A stretch of 64,000 nt of DNA. Source: Dromiciops gliroides (taxonomy: Eukaryota > Chordata > Mammalia > Microbiotheria > Microbiotheriidae). The notes beneath the pieces are model-generated. The model was not told where the DNA came from. It saw nothing but the letters and a program-made list of their open reading frames with translations, and made no database searches. The DNA is taken from contig NC_057867.1 of the NCBI RefSeq assembly GCF_019393635.1, positions 1,010,527 through 1,074,526 on the forward strand, in the 5' to 3' direction. Below, piece by piece: positions 38,522 through 49,400 of this stretch. How positions within the stretch are numbered: the first letter of the stretch is position 1; each line of letters opens with the position of its first letter. The position numbers and the translations under genes are program-made.

Positions 38522-41500
38522 ATGGATTTCCAGCCTGGTCTGGGGGAGCCAGAAGCCCTGGCCCCTTTTGCTGAGCCTACCCTGCTGCCCTCATCGGCCT
38601 CCATCAGCGCTACTGAAGAGCCGGGACTCTTCTTCCCAGGGCCTGAGGGGTCTGATACCACCAATGGTGCTGCCACACTGTCCTACTACCATCGGGGAAC
38701 AGCCGCTGATGCTTATAGACACTCACCAGGTATTCTGGGAGGGGGGACGGGGAGGAGGGCTTTGGGGTACTATTGTTTATATTCTTGTGGTTGCGGGGTG
38801 GTACCGGTGATGGCAGCTGATGAATTATCTACTAGAAAAGCCCTTAGTACAATGTCTGGTCCATAGTAGGTGCTGTGTAAATGCTTATTCCCTTCCCTGA
38901 GAGCAGTTGGCCTCCATCTTCCACATATGGTATCCATCACCCTCTTCCCCCTCTCCCCAGGTTACACTTTCATTTAATGGGCAAAGGAAGGTGTTCCTGA
39001 GCCAAGCCTGGAGGTAGAACCAATGGAGATAGAATACCGAGTTTAAGGAGCATCTAGCAGTCTGGTTTGCTTGGATGGTAGATGCAGACAAGTCAGGTAG
39101 AAGGAAGGTTTCTTAATGGCAGCCTTGGGAGTTTCCATATTAGCCAGTAGAGCAGGGAGGGACTTGGTCAGACCAGAGAGAGGAAGAAAGACTGGATAGA
39201 GGAAAGGCTTGAGGCAGGGAGACCCATTAGAAGACTGTGGTGGTGATGGTCTTAAGTGAAGTGTTCTTAGAACCTAAATAAAGGGTGTGACTGTGGGAGT
39301 GGGGTGGAGAGGAGGGGATGGATTCTTAAGGGAGGTATCAGCAAGCCATGGCCACTACTTGGCTCTGAGGGGTGAGGGAGATGAGACTGAAGTTGAGCCT
39401 TTCTTGGCTTTGAAGAAATGACGGGGTCCACAAAGGGAAAATAAGAAAGCTTAGAGGTGAGAAGAGCAGGAGTTCTGTTTTGGACATGTCAGCGCTGAGG
39501 GGATGTGCAGGTGGGCAAAGATAGCCAGCCACGGGGTTGGAAGTATGGAATTAGAGCTTCGGAGAGAGATTCTGCCTGGGTGGCCGGATCTGGCAATCAG
39601 CTGTGTTCAGGAAGCAAATGATGTCTCCCAAGGGGAAAGCTAAGAGAGAAAAGGGTCTAGGAACATGGCTGGCTTCAAGCAAGAGAGAGGGCAGGACAGG
39701 GCAGGGCAGGGCATGGCATGGCATGGCTAATGATCGTGTAAAGGAGACTGAGAAGGAACAACCAGATCTGGAGAAGGAAAACCAGGAGGGAGCCAAAGCC
39801 CAGAGAATGTTGGTGATAAAGGGGTGGGAGACAATTTCCCCAAACTGCAGAGAGATCAGGAGGGCGGAGGGCTGCAAAGAGTCCATTGGCTTGCCCAGTT
39901 AGGGGAGATTGTTGGGAACAGAGCAGCCATTCTCAAACTTGGGGATCCACTGACTTATTTTTTTTTAGTGAGGCAATTGGGGTTAAGTGACTTGCCCAGG
40001 GTCACACAGCTAGTAAGTATTAAGTGTCTGAGGCCAGATTTGAACTCAGGTACTCCTGACTCCAGGGCTGGTGCTCTATCCACTGCACCATCTAGCTGCC
40101 CCCCACTGTGCCATCTAGCTGCCCCGATCCACTGACTCTTACAAACAATTGAGGGAGTGCCAAAGAGTTATTGGCATTCACCTTATTAGAAATGAAAGCA
40201 TCTTAGTATTCTTATGGAATCGTTTTGGCCTCATGGACCCTCAAAAAGGCTCTCCAAGACCCCCAGGAATTAGTGAGCAATAGCAGTTGGATTGGCAGCC
40301 AGACTGCAGGGGCTAAGCAGGCGAGCGGGAGGAAATGGAAGCGCCTCTTTTGTGGAGATGTTTTAATTTGTTTTTTCAGTTAACAAGCCTGTATTTCCCC
40401 CAACCATCCACCCACCCAATGGGAAAAGAAAAATAAAATCCAAATACTTGGAACAGTTCGGCCATTGGCCATGCCCACAAATGTGTGGCCACATGCATTT
40501 TGTAGCTTGGGGTCTGTCACCTGCCTAACTCCCAAGAGGCTGTTGGGGCAGATATGAGAAGGTTTGACCCTGGCAGAGGAAAAGGGCAGCTTCTCTTCTG
40601 AGATTGGCACAAAGGGTGAGGTTAATTAATTAATCTAATTAATTAATTGATCTAAGTGATGAAATAAAGGGGGTGGGGTAGAGAGCTCAATAAAGTGGGT
40701 GATGAATGTCTCTTTTGGGGTGAGGGCTGAGTCTGGGACTGACTGAGGTAAGATGCTCTGTTTGAGCAGAGAAGCTGTTTGGAGGAGAATTCCTCCAAAT
40801 TCCCACAGGGAATTGTGATTAGATAATAGGAAGTTCTGGGTGCTGGCCAAGGTTGTAGTATCAGTCAGTCAACAAGCACTTCTCAAGGATTAAATGAGAT
40901 CATTTTTATAAGCGCTTAATTCCTGTACCTCAAGGGCTTTCTTTGAGCCAGGCGGTGCTTGCAGCCATGCTGGGAGTCCCAATTGGGGAAGTGATATTGA
41001 GGGCCAACTGAGAGGCCTGAGACCAGCCTCTGGGCTATTGGAAGGTCCACAGAGACAACGTGAATGGGGAATAGGTCTTGAAGTCAGGAATCCCTGGTTT
41101 CCAGCCCTCCTCACATATGCTAGCTGTATGACCCTAGGGCAGTCACCTCACCTTTGAGTAACCCTGGCTAGAACTAAGCTGTATTGAGGCTCTGGGGCCT
41201 GATCATCACACCCTTCTATCCCCCCTCCCCACTCCTTACAGTGTGCCAAGTGTACCCAATTCTCAACTGGATGGATGGAGGGCTTGGGGGAGCCCAATAT
41301 GCGGCTGCAAGTTGGCCCTATGGTAAGGCAGGGCTGTACCCAGCCTCAGCCCTGGCCCCTACTGTTCGAGAGGCCTCCCCGCAGCCAGCTCCTGAGGGCC
41401 CTGATGTGAAAGGAAGCCCAAGGAGCTTCCTGGAGACCTTGAAGACAGAGCGGCTGAGCCCAGACCTGCTCACCCTGGGTGTCCCAGCATCTGTGGGGCC

Positions 41501-42729
41501 CTCCCACTATGTGGCAGCAAGTCCCCCTGACTTCACTACTGCTACCTTCTTCTCACCTGCTGGTGGAGGCAGTGCCTACTCTCCAAAGCTACGTGGGGCA
41601 CTTCCCCTGTCTCCCTGTGGTGAGGATCTGGGTTCAGGATGGGGGGAATATTTAAGGGAAGAAAAAGGGTTGAGGGACTGAGCTGGGGCTCAGCTCCCAC
41701 TTTCTGTCCAATTTCTTGCCTTTCCTCCCACCTAGAGGCCAGAGAGTGTGTGAACTGTGGAGCAACTGCTACCCCTTTGTGGCGTCGAGATGGTACTGGG
41801 CACTATCTGTGCAACGCTTGTGGCCTGTACCACAAGATGAATGGGCAGAACCGGCCCCTCATCCGACCCAAGAAGCGCTTGGTGAGAAGGCGGGCCTGGG
41901 GGACAGGAAGGTGAGGAGCGGGCAGCCAGGGCACCAGGGCTGGCAGTGACCTCACCCAGCTCCTTGGGCTCTTTCCAGATTGTCAGTAAGCGGGCAGGTA
42001 CCCAGTGCACCAACTGCCAGACAACGACAACCACGTTGTGGCGACGCAATGCCAGCGGGGAGCCCGTGTGTAATGCTTGTGGTCTCTACTACAAACTGCA
42101 CAATGTAAGCCTCCCTGCCTCCGCCCAGGCTGAGGACCTTGCTGGTTTGGTAACCCCGGTGGGAGGCCTTAACAGGTGGCATGTGGGGACTGAGCGCCAG
42201 CTCCTCTGCTTTGCAGATGATCTTCTGCCCTTTTGCAGCTTGGGGTATTTGCTGGCTAGCTAGTTGATCCATAGAGAGCAATATAGTTGTGTCGGGCTTG
42301 TCTGACCAGGGGTTGGGGTGTATGTGGTGAGGGGTGTTGGGGGGAAAGCAGATGTCTGGTGGTGCCTCTTTTCTGGGTGCTGGAGCTTCTGGGTTTCTCC
42401 TCCCACCCCAGGTGAACCGGCCGCTGACCATGCGCAAGGATGGCATCCAGACCCGGAACCGCAAGGTGTCGGGCAAAGCCAAGAAGAAGGCCCGGGTGGG
42501 CCAGACCCTGATGGCTGCAGGGCCGGGGCCAGGGGCGGCTGTGCCTGCCGACCCAGGGGACCTGGCGGCTGACCCTCTCTACCCGAGCCTAGGGCCTGTG
42601 GTGCTCTCGGGCCACATGGCCTCAGTGGGACACCTGGTCCCCTTTCCCGGGGCTGCCCCCCCCCTGCTCGGGAGCAGCGGAGCCCCGTTTCCCGGGACCA
42701 CGGGGGTGGTCTCGGCCCTGGGATCCTGA
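38522..42729 (+). CDS. GATA1: GATA1 erythroid/megakaryocytic transcription factor (5 coding exons, 391 aa)
   Basis: Coding exons: 38522-38729, 41242-41619, 41736-41881, 41979-42104, 42412-42729; total 392 codons (human 413 aa). GATA1 is the nuclear zinc-finger factor that drives erythroid, megakaryocyte, mast-cell and eosinophil genes. The N-finger starts at C200 ([15 protein letters not shown]) and keeps the FOG1-contact valine. The C-finger starts at C254 ([15 protein letters not shown]). The basic tail [17 protein letters not shown] is conserved. A methionine at residue 80, matching human Met84, could start the short GATA1s isoform. Most divergence is in the N-terminal activation domain and C-terminal tail. 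Poly(A) signal AATAAA at 42862-42867. Confidence 0.98.
39690..39728 (+). repeat. GGGCA/TGGCA pentanucleotide repeat
   Basis: Short tandem run of GGACA, GGGCA and TGGCA units within GATA1 intron 2. Confidence 0.7.
39957..40125 (-). mobile_element. short marsupial SINE with duplicated 5' end, in GATA1 intron
   Basis: Complete short SINE flanked by GATCCACTGACT (39944-39955 and 40126-40137). Its head, CACTGCACCATCTAGCTGCC, is followed at once by a second copy, CACTGTGCCATCTAGCTGCC, so the terminal ~23 bases are tandemly duplicated inside the target-site repeats. Confidence 0.85.
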
Positions 42730-42960
42730 AGACAGCGGACGCTCGCCCTGGCCCCCGCCCCCGCTGGGCTGCTCCTTTAGCCCCGCCCCAGGCCCCGCCC
42801 CTCTGGCCCCAGCCCTCCCCTGATTGGCCCCGTTTGCTCCCGTATCCAGTGGTTTGAGGACAATAAACGCGCTGCGGCTCCCCACCACCAGGAGGCTTGC
42901 TGGCTTTTTCTGCGTTGTGTGCGCGGGGGTGGGGGTGGGGGTGGGGCCAGGACGGCGGGT
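42730..42960 (+). other. GATA1: GATA1 3' UTR and flank
   Basis: Short 3' UTR with one poly(A) signal at 42862-42867, then a (GGGGGT)n stretch at about 42925-42945. Only about 575 bases separate the signal from the HDAC6 start codon. Confidence 0.75.
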
Positions 42961-43441
42961 GTGTCACGTGGCGTCATCTCGGCCTGTGACGAGGGAATAG
43001 CACGTGACCCTACCGCCGCGCGCCGCTCCCTCGGCTACCGCGCGGGCTCCGGCAGAGGCGGTTGAGCGACAGTGGGCGGTGGGCGCGGGGGTGGGGGGCT
43101 GTCCTGCGGCCTTTGCCCCCTCCTCCAGTCTGAGCTCGGGGAGGCGGGGCCCCGAAGAGTGAAGGAGGGCTGAGGAGGCGGGGCCGGCGACGGCCCAAAA
43201 CCCGAGGGTGGGGGGAGGGGAGGGGGCGGGGCAGGGCGGGGCCCGGTTGGAGGCCCTGAGCCCTCGCTGGGGGCGGGGGTGGGGGGGTAATGGGCTGAGT
43301 CGGCTAGGGGCGCCTCGAGGAGGGGGACGTGACTGGCCGCATTTAAGGGTTGGGAGGGCGGGGTTGGGGGGGGCGGTGCCCTGAGAATCCAACCGTCTCC
43401 TCGGGCCAGGTCGTCGGGTGGGCCGGCAGTCTTAGCTTGGC
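42961..43441 (+). promoter_or_regulatory. HDAC6: HDAC6 CpG-island promoter with two E-boxes
   Basis: GC-rich sequence with CACGTG at 42965-42970 (TCACGTGG) and 43001-43006 (GCACGTGACC). GC boxes follow between 43140 and 43260. The untranslated first exon should lie here; its donor is not assigned. Confidence 0.6.
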
Positions 43442-46400
43442 ATGGCATCCCAGTCGGAGAAGCCAGGCCCGAGTCATCGAGGAGGGAGCCCGAGTCGCTC
43501 ACCCTCTGGGACCCGGATGATGGTCAGTTCAGTGGACTGGAGGATGAGGATAAGGAGGCTGGGAATTCCTTCTGCAGGATGAGGGAGGGGGGCACCTGGG
43601 AGATCTGCCTCCCCGGAAAAGCTCCGGACATGAGCAAGAGGGCAGAAAGCAGTCCTCCAGGGATGAGGGTCTTGAGGATGGGGATGGAGAGCATTGGTGC
43701 CCTAGATAGCCAGCCGCTCGAGGAACCACTGGCCCTTCCTTCCGAACTGACTTTCTGTGCTGTCTCCAGGGGCAAAAGCGAGGAGGCCGGAAGGGATCGC
43801 CAGTCCCTCGGGCCAGCCCGAGTTTAGCTGAGGTCCGGCGCAGAGGGCGGGCAAAGAAATTGAGTCAGGTGTCTGAGCAAGAGCTGGTGACCAACCTTGA
43901 GGACCTAGTAAGTATGTGTTCCGTCCCTCACTAGCTCAACCCAGGGCACTTGGGCCTCAGTTTGCTCCTCTTTCTTATACCCTATGTAAGACCAGTAGAC
44001 ATTGGGGGGGGGGGGTCTCAAATCACCTCTCACCAACTGTTTTGGACGTCCCAGTTGGAGGAGGATCTCTTTAGGGGCCCAGCTCCTCTCTTCCATTTCT
44101 TCTCTTTACCATTGCCTTCTAGGACCTCGAGGCTGATTTCGCAATACCGTCGGGGACAGGCCTGGTGCTGGATGAGAGAATGGGTGCTTTCCACTGCTCC
44201 TGGGATGAAAAGTGAGCCAGAAAAGGGAAAGGAGAAAAAGCTGCTGAGCCAGAAGACAAAGGCAGACCCAACTGTGTCACTTCCTTTTTTCCTTAGTTTC
44301 CCTGAGAGACCAGAACGCCTTCAGGCTGTGCGGGAACAACTGGCCAGGGACTGTCTGCTTGAGAGATGTATCCGCATTGAGGTGAGGACGATCTCATGGA
44401 GGGTAGTGGGCAATCTCAGTGCTTCTGTAGCAATCCTGCCCACATTTCTCCCCTTACAAACAATCAGCAAACATTCAGTGCTTAGACTCGCTCCCCCTCC
44501 AGCCTGAGACCCCAAGGCCAGAGAGCACTCCTCCCCTGGATCTACTCCTATCTTCTGGATCTTTCCACAGGCCCAGCCAGCCACTCCCCAGGAGCTGCAG
44601 CTCGTCCATAGGTGAGCACAAGAAGCCATTTCTTCCTTCCCTTGGGGTTTGTCCTTCTTGGGTAGCATCAAAGCTCCCAAGACTGGCGAATCCTTTATCC
44701 GACTTTCTGTGATATAACAGCCAAGAATACGTAGCCCTGATGGCATCCACACCACAGATGACTGAGACGGATCGTAGGGCCCTCTCGGACACCTATGATT
44801 CTGTCTACCTGCACCCGGTGAGTCACCAGTCTGAAAAGAGAGTGGCAGGGGTAGAAGAATACAGATACCAAAAACTGCCTGGTAACCTGCGTGCTTTCTC
44901 TGTCCTCCCACTTTCTCTTTGTCTCTTTCTTCCCTTCTATCTTGTTGTTTGTTCTTCCTCCTCTCTTTTTCATCTTCTGTTTCTACTCTTTTTTCTTCTT
45001 GTCTTTCATTCTCTTTGCCTGCCTTTCCTCTCTGTCTTTCTGTCTGTCTCCCTCTCCCCTTCTCCCTCTCTCCCACTATCCCCATCTCCCCCCCACCCCC
45101 CGACTCTCTTTCTGAACTTTTCTCTTTTTCTATGTTCACACTGGTCTCTTGCTTCATCCTGGAACAGAACTCATTCCCTTGTGCCCTCCTGGCTACCGGG
45201 GCGCTGCTTCGGCTTGTGGATGCCTTGATGGTAGGCGAGATCCGAAATGGGCTAGCTCTTGTCAGGTAGGTGCTCAGGGGGGAAGGCGATGTGAGCCTGT
45301 TCTCCACCCCATGGAATCTGTCTCATTGTCCTCCTCTCAGGGTCTCATCCTCTGCTTTTAGAAAGTGGAAATTGCTTCAGATCATTTGGTCCCTAAAATC
45401 CCATCCCTGCTCTGCTGTCACTGACCCTCCCTGGATCATTCCATTTATACCATGGTGTCGATAGAAGATGTTGGGGTTCAGCATTGAATCAGTGCCTATA
45501 TTCGATCCCCTCTGAGCCTGTGCTTGGTCCTCTGGTCCTAGGCCCCCTGGCCATCATGCCCAGCGTGAGAACATGAACGGCTACTGCATGTTCAACAACA
45601 TTGCCATTGCTGCCCGCTATGCCCAAGAAAAACACCACGTCTCACGGTGAGACTAGGGGCAATATGGACTTTTTGGGGAATCCACTCACCAAGACTGTCC
45701 AGTGACAGGCCCCCTGCTTCTCTGGGAGGAGGTGAGCTCTCAAGGGTTCCTTAACCTTTTCCAGGATACTCATTGTGGATTGGGACGTCCACCATGGCCA
45801 AGGCACACAGTTCATCTTTGAGCAGGACCCCAGGTATGTTCAGAGCGGGCCCTCCCCTTAAGATATTTAGAGGGCTTGGGGTTCCTTCTCTGGCTGCCTC
45901 CCTTCCCCAAGCCCTCTACTCTTCACTCCTTTTCCTTCTCCAGTGTCCTCTACTTCTCTGTTCACCGCTATGAGCAGGGCCGATTCTGGCCCCACCTAAA
46001 AGCTTCTGACTGGCAGGCAACAGGCAGTGGCAAGGGTCAGGGATATACTGTCAACGTGCCTTGGAACCAGGTCAGGCCCCTAGCACTCAGACAAGGCCCT
46101 GGCCTAACAGGCCTTCTCATGTGGATACACTCATTGTCCATTTCTCTGTCTTGCTGTGTCTCCCTCCCCAGGTGGGGATGAGGGATGGGGATTACATCAG
46201 CTCCTTCTTACATGTACTGCTGCCCATTTCTCTGGAGGTAATGGAACCCTGGTGGGGCCCCTTCAACAGAAGAGTGTTGGGAGACCAAGTAGCCAGAGTG
46301 GTGAGGGTTGGGCTCAGACGACTGAGAGGAGGAGAGTTTGGGGGACATAGAAGACTTCTCTGTGCAGGGAGGTCAAGGATTGGAGTGACAGTAATAATAC

Positions 46401-49400
46401 TTTGGAGGGTAGAAGTACGAGAAAAAGATTCCAAGGCTTCCACGTGGGAAGGGTTGGGAGGAAGGTGACAGGTTCTGGAAGGTTCAAAATGAAATGCAGG
46501 CTGGTGGGACCTTGGGAGTCCAGTGTGAAGACTGGTAAAAGGAAGCAGTGGGCACGATTCTGTAGCAGAATCAAGCAGGCGATGGAAACAGGGCAGAAAG
46601 CTGGCCTAATGTTCTCTTCCTCTGTCATCATCTCTAGTTTCAGCCTCAGATGGTTCTGGTGGCCGCTGGCTTTGATGCCATGCTGGGGGACCCCAAGGTA
46701 GGCCCCTTGGCAAGGAAGAGAAGGCAGGAGGGGCCGATTGGATGTGGGAGGAGGGCAGGATCATGGTCTTTGGCTCATTCTCATTCACCCCTGGTGAGGA
46801 GGTAAAGGCCAAGTGGGGGTGAGACCTGGGACACAGCACTGAGCTCCTTCCTCTTTCTTTCCTTAGGGAGAGATGGCAGCCACTCCAGGGGGCTTTGCCC
46901 ACCTCACTCACTTGCTCATGAGTCTGGCCAAAGGGAAGTTGATTCTGTCTCTGGAGGTGAGGGATCATCTCAGTGTTTTCTAGTCTCTGTGTCTGTCTCT
47001 TGCTCCTTTCCGTCTCTTCTGGGCATTGCCATGCATAACTGCCTTCATGTCTTGCTCATTGGATCTGAGAAGACGCCAGGGTCTATCAGGGCAAAGGTAT
47101 TATAGGGTGGAACCCGAGACCCCGTGCTTCCCCTATTTTCCGTCCCCCTCTGCCCTTTTCCATCCTGTCACACAGTCTTCTGTCCCCTTGAGCCCTGCTC
47201 CTCCCTTGTTCTCAGTGCATTTCCACTTTCACGCTAGGTTCCCTTGAGACAACTTTGGTTTACCTCCAAGTGTCAGATTCCCTTCATGCTTTTCTTCCTT
47301 CCCCTTTCTGAGTCGTGTATCCCTCCCTATAGGGTGGCTACAACTTGCGTTCCCTTGCTCTGGGGGTCAGTGCCACTCTCCAAACCCTCCTGGGAGACCC
47401 ATGTCCCATGTTGGCAACACCTTGCGCCCCCTGCCCCAGGTGAGAGGCCCCCATGAAAACCCTAGGGTGGGGGGTGAGGAATGCAGATGGCTGTTAGGGT
47501 CTCTGTGACCTTGGGGATTGTAGTAGGTGACCGATAGGGCCCTTGGGTCTCAGCCATTCTCCAATGTTGAGTCCCTTGCCCTGCCTCTGTGTCATGAGGG
47601 TGTTAGACTGGGTGGTGTGAGATCCCTTTCAGTCCGGCCATTGTTTGACTTTCTGTGATCACTCCTATTGTTCTTGTTTTCCCAATTGGCAGTGCCCTGG
47701 CTTCCTTGTCCTATACTCTGGCTGCTCAGAGACCTTTCTGGAAGGTCATACAGAGGTTTCGTAAGTGAGGCAACTGAGAGGGTAAAGGGGACATGCATGC
47801 CTATCCAAGGTGTCTGTGATCTCAACCCTCAGAAGTGGAGGCTGGGGAGTTACACTAAATGTATGAGGGTGATAGGCTGGGAGGGAAGAGGCTAAGGCCA
47901 GGGACAAGTGAACCCCATGAGAGTGAGATAGGGCCACCTAGTGTAGTGGGGAGCTCAGGACCAGGTTCAGGTGGTGGCTTGACCTTGAACAAGTCCTTTT
48001 CCCTTCCCAGGGCCTGCTAAAATGAGCAGGTGGGACCACATGATCTTGAGCTTTAAATCTGTGATCCTTTCTTTGATTCCCCACCTTAACAGAGTCAGCC
48101 CGTGCGGACAAGGAGGAAGAGCACGGGGAGGTGAGTCTAGGCCCCTCACCCGATCTTGAGGCACTAGGGAAGCCCTTGGAGCAGGTCCTCCCCTTACCTC
48201 TGAACCGAACAGGCTTGGTATATGATGAGAGGATGATGGAGCATTTCAATATGTGGGACAGGTACTGGGCTTGGCTTGGTGGCTATGGGGACTGTTGGCT
48301 GGGGTCACATGACCTCCTTTCCTTTGGATGACCCTTCCTGGCCCTTCCCCAGCCACCACCCAGAGCGGCCTGAACGCATTGCCCAAATAGCTCAGCGCCA
48401 CGCGGAGCTTGGGCTGACCCCTCGATGCCTCCCTTTGCCTGCCCGTACGGCCACGGACCATGAGCTGCTGAGCTGCCACAGGTAGACGCTGCCCCTTGTC
48501 CACTCTGTTCTCTCCTGCATCCTCCTCTTCTCCCTCTTCTTTCTTGGTTCCTCTCTTCTGTTCTTTCCTCTCCTCATAAACTTCCTCCCCTTCCCCCCCT
48601 TTTCCTCTCTTCCTCCTGTCCAGTGAGGAGTACATTGACCGTGTTCGGGCCACGAGTGGGCTGAAGCCTCGGGACCTGCACCGGGAAGGGGAAAGTTACA
48701 ACTCCATCTATATCTCCCCCCGCTCCTTCTGCTGTGCCCAGCTCGCTGCTGGTGCTGCTTGCCGTTTGGTGGAGGCCATCTTGGCCAGGGAGGCATGTAG
48801 TGAAAGGGGATATGGGATGGACTTGGTGTGATGTGGCGTGGCATGGCTTGGCTCTAGGGTAGGTTGTAGAAAGAAGAGGCAGAGAACAGAGGGCAAGCAA
48901 TGAGTTGATCCTTTGCCTTTTGGCCTCAGCACAGGTGCAGAATGGGCTGGCCATTGTCCGCCCACCAGGCCACCATGCTGAAAGAGATGCTGCCTGTGGT
49001 TTCTGCTTCTTCAATTCTGTGGCTGTGGCTGCTCGACATGCTCAGGAGGTGGCAGGCCGGGCCCTCCGGTGAGTCCAGCTGAGGCAGGAAGATGAGTAGG
49101 GGGAGCTAGGAGGAAGGTGGAACACTGTTCACCTTCACCCTCAAAGGCAGGGCTTCTTAACTTGGTGTCTGTGACCTTGGGTTTCTTGGGTTTCTATCTG
49201 GAGAGGTGTGGTTCAGTAGAATTGGTGTCCTTGGTAATTCTCCGGTGTCCCCAGCCACACAAAAGTTGCTGAGTACTTGGTCTAAGGGAACCTGAAGGGA
49301 AAGAGCTGGGGGAAGCCCGAAGAAGTGACTCCTTGTGCTCCTCTTACAGAATCCTCATTGTGGATTGGGACATTCATCACGGCAATGGAACGCAGCACAT

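Noticed and set aside
44321-45307. 328-codon minus-strand open frame in HDAC6
   Set aside because: Its Glu/Lys/Arg-rich middle is the complement of a CT-rich intron tract, and it overlaps conserved HDAC6 exons.
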